Positions 4,892-5,486 of a stretch of DNA of 5,486 nucleotides are shown here, one piece after another. Each line of letters starts with the position of its first letter. The first letter of the stretch is position 1. A program made the position numbers and the translations under genes. The DNA is from DASZYF01 sp035545535. GTDB taxonomy: Bacteria > Actinomycetota > Actinomycetes > Mycobacteriales > CAJCIY01. The notes beneath the pieces were generated by a model. It was not told the origin of the DNA, did not search any database, and was given only the letters and a program-made list of their open reading frames with translations. The stretch is from assembly GCA_035545535.1 (NCBI GenBank), contig DASZYF010000149.1, positions 1 to 5,486 on the forward strand, read 5' to 3'.

Positions 4892-5486
4892 CCACCCGCG
4901 TTGCGGTCGTGGACGACCACCCGATCTACCGCGACGGGCTCGCCGCGCTGGTCGAGGCGACCGAGGACTTCGAGCTGGCCGGCGCGGTCGCCGACGGTCC
5001 GGAGATCGTCCGGCTGGTCACCGAGCAGCAGGTCGACGTCGTACTGATGGACCTCAGCCTCCCGACCATGTCAGGCGTGGACGCGACCGCGCGGATCACG
5101 TCACGCTCGCCGGCGCCCGCGATCCTCGTCGTGACGATGGTCGACGACGACGACACAGTCGTCGCGGCGTTGCGGGCCGGCGCACGTGGCTATGTGCTGA
5201 AGGGCGCGCCGGGGGAGGAGATCGTCGCGGCGGTGCGTACCGTCGCCTCCGGCGGTGCGGTGTTCGGCGCCGGCGTGGCAGGTCAGGTTCTGGCGCTGAC
5301 CGGTGAGCGCCGTACGACGGCGGCCGTCGCCGACGACGACGAGCTCACCGAGCGCGAGCGGCAGGTGCTGGAGCTGATCGGTGAGGGGATGAGCAACGCG
5401 CAGATCGCGCGGCGGCTGGACTTGTCGCTGAAGACCGTGCAGAACTACGTGTCGAGGATCCTCGACAAGCTGCAGGTCGCCGACCG
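4888..5486 (+). CDS. NarL/FixJ-family response regulator, 3' end outside window
   Basis: The frame starts at the ATG that overlaps the kinase stop (ATGA) and stays open to the window edge, giving 199 full codons plus two bases of an arginine codon. The receiver domain (3-120) has all key residues: acidic pair D9/D10, phospho-accepting D55 in VVLMDLSLP, T83 in LVVTM, and K105 in GYVLKG. A linker of about 25 residues, rich in alanine and aspartate, leads to a LuxR-type helix-turn-helix beginning at LTERERQVLELI (153-164), with the recognition helix around SLKTVQNYVSRILDKLQV (180-197). Only about 10-20 residues should be missing. It is the cognate partner of the kinase upstream: the overlap implies translational coupling and near-equal synthesis. 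The phosphorylated form would dimerise and bind DNA; target genes are not evident here. Confidence 0.95.
   Translation, partial: MTTRVAVVDDHPIYRDGLAALVEATEDFELAGAVADGPEIVRLVTEQQVDVVLMDLSLPTMSGVDATARITSRSPAPAILVVTMVDDDDTVVAALRAGARGYVLKGAPGEEIVAAVRTVASGGAVFGAGVAGQVLALTGERRTTAAVADDDELTERERQVLELIGEGMSNAQIARRLDLSLKTVQNYVSRILDKLQVAD

Noticed and set aside
4857..5306. A plus-strand frame overlapping the response regulator
   Set aside because: It is an arginine-rich shadow frame; the receiver domain with all its conserved residues is in the frame starting at 4888.

Overview
The window is very GC-rich throughout, with G/C-biased third codon positions, close gene packing, GGGAG-type ribosome binding sites and protein families typical of high-GC Gram-positive bacteria (a PadR regulator, a DesK/NarX-like histidine kinase with a polytopic N-terminus, a NarL-type regulator). 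It looks like an actinobacterial chromosome segment. Nothing in it allows a genus to be named. There are no insertion sequences, tRNA or rRNA genes, or CRISPR repeats.

Layout. (1) Positions 1-285 hold the C-terminal part of a Doc/Fic-type toxin whose start, and probably whose antitoxin gene, lie to the left. (2) Positions 304-1564 hold two minus-strand genes. Transcribed first is a class I SAM-dependent methyltransferase, followed after a 91-bp gap by a small ABM-like (antibiotic biosynthesis monooxygenase-like) dimeric alpha/beta-barrel protein. (3) Divergent from the methyltransferase is a PadR-family repressor (1632-2270). The 67-bp region between them carries two palindromes that share an arm, the likely PadR operator. 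(4) Positions 2374-2820 encode a small secreted protein resembling the allene oxide cyclase (AOC) barrel/dirigent fold. (5) Positions 2852-5486 encode a two-component system: a membrane histidine kinase and, overlapping it by ATGA, a NarL-family response regulator truncated by the window edge just inside its DNA-binding helix-turn-helix.

How the parts may work together. The PadR gene and the methyltransferase (possibly with the ABM-like gene) form a classic divergent regulator/target unit, probably de-repressed by a small molecule. The kinase and regulator are translationally coupled and certainly work as a pair; their signal and targets cannot be read from the sequence. The secreted barrel protein lies 31 bp upstream of the kinase on the same strand and could be co-transcribed, but a functional link is only an inference.

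I see no convincing previously undescribed system. The most checkable unusual signals are the three-arm operator between padR and the methyltransferase, a branched RNA fold between the methyltransferase and ABM-like genes, the tandem hairpins before the secreted protein, and the kinase's proline in place of the phosphatase-motif glutamine.
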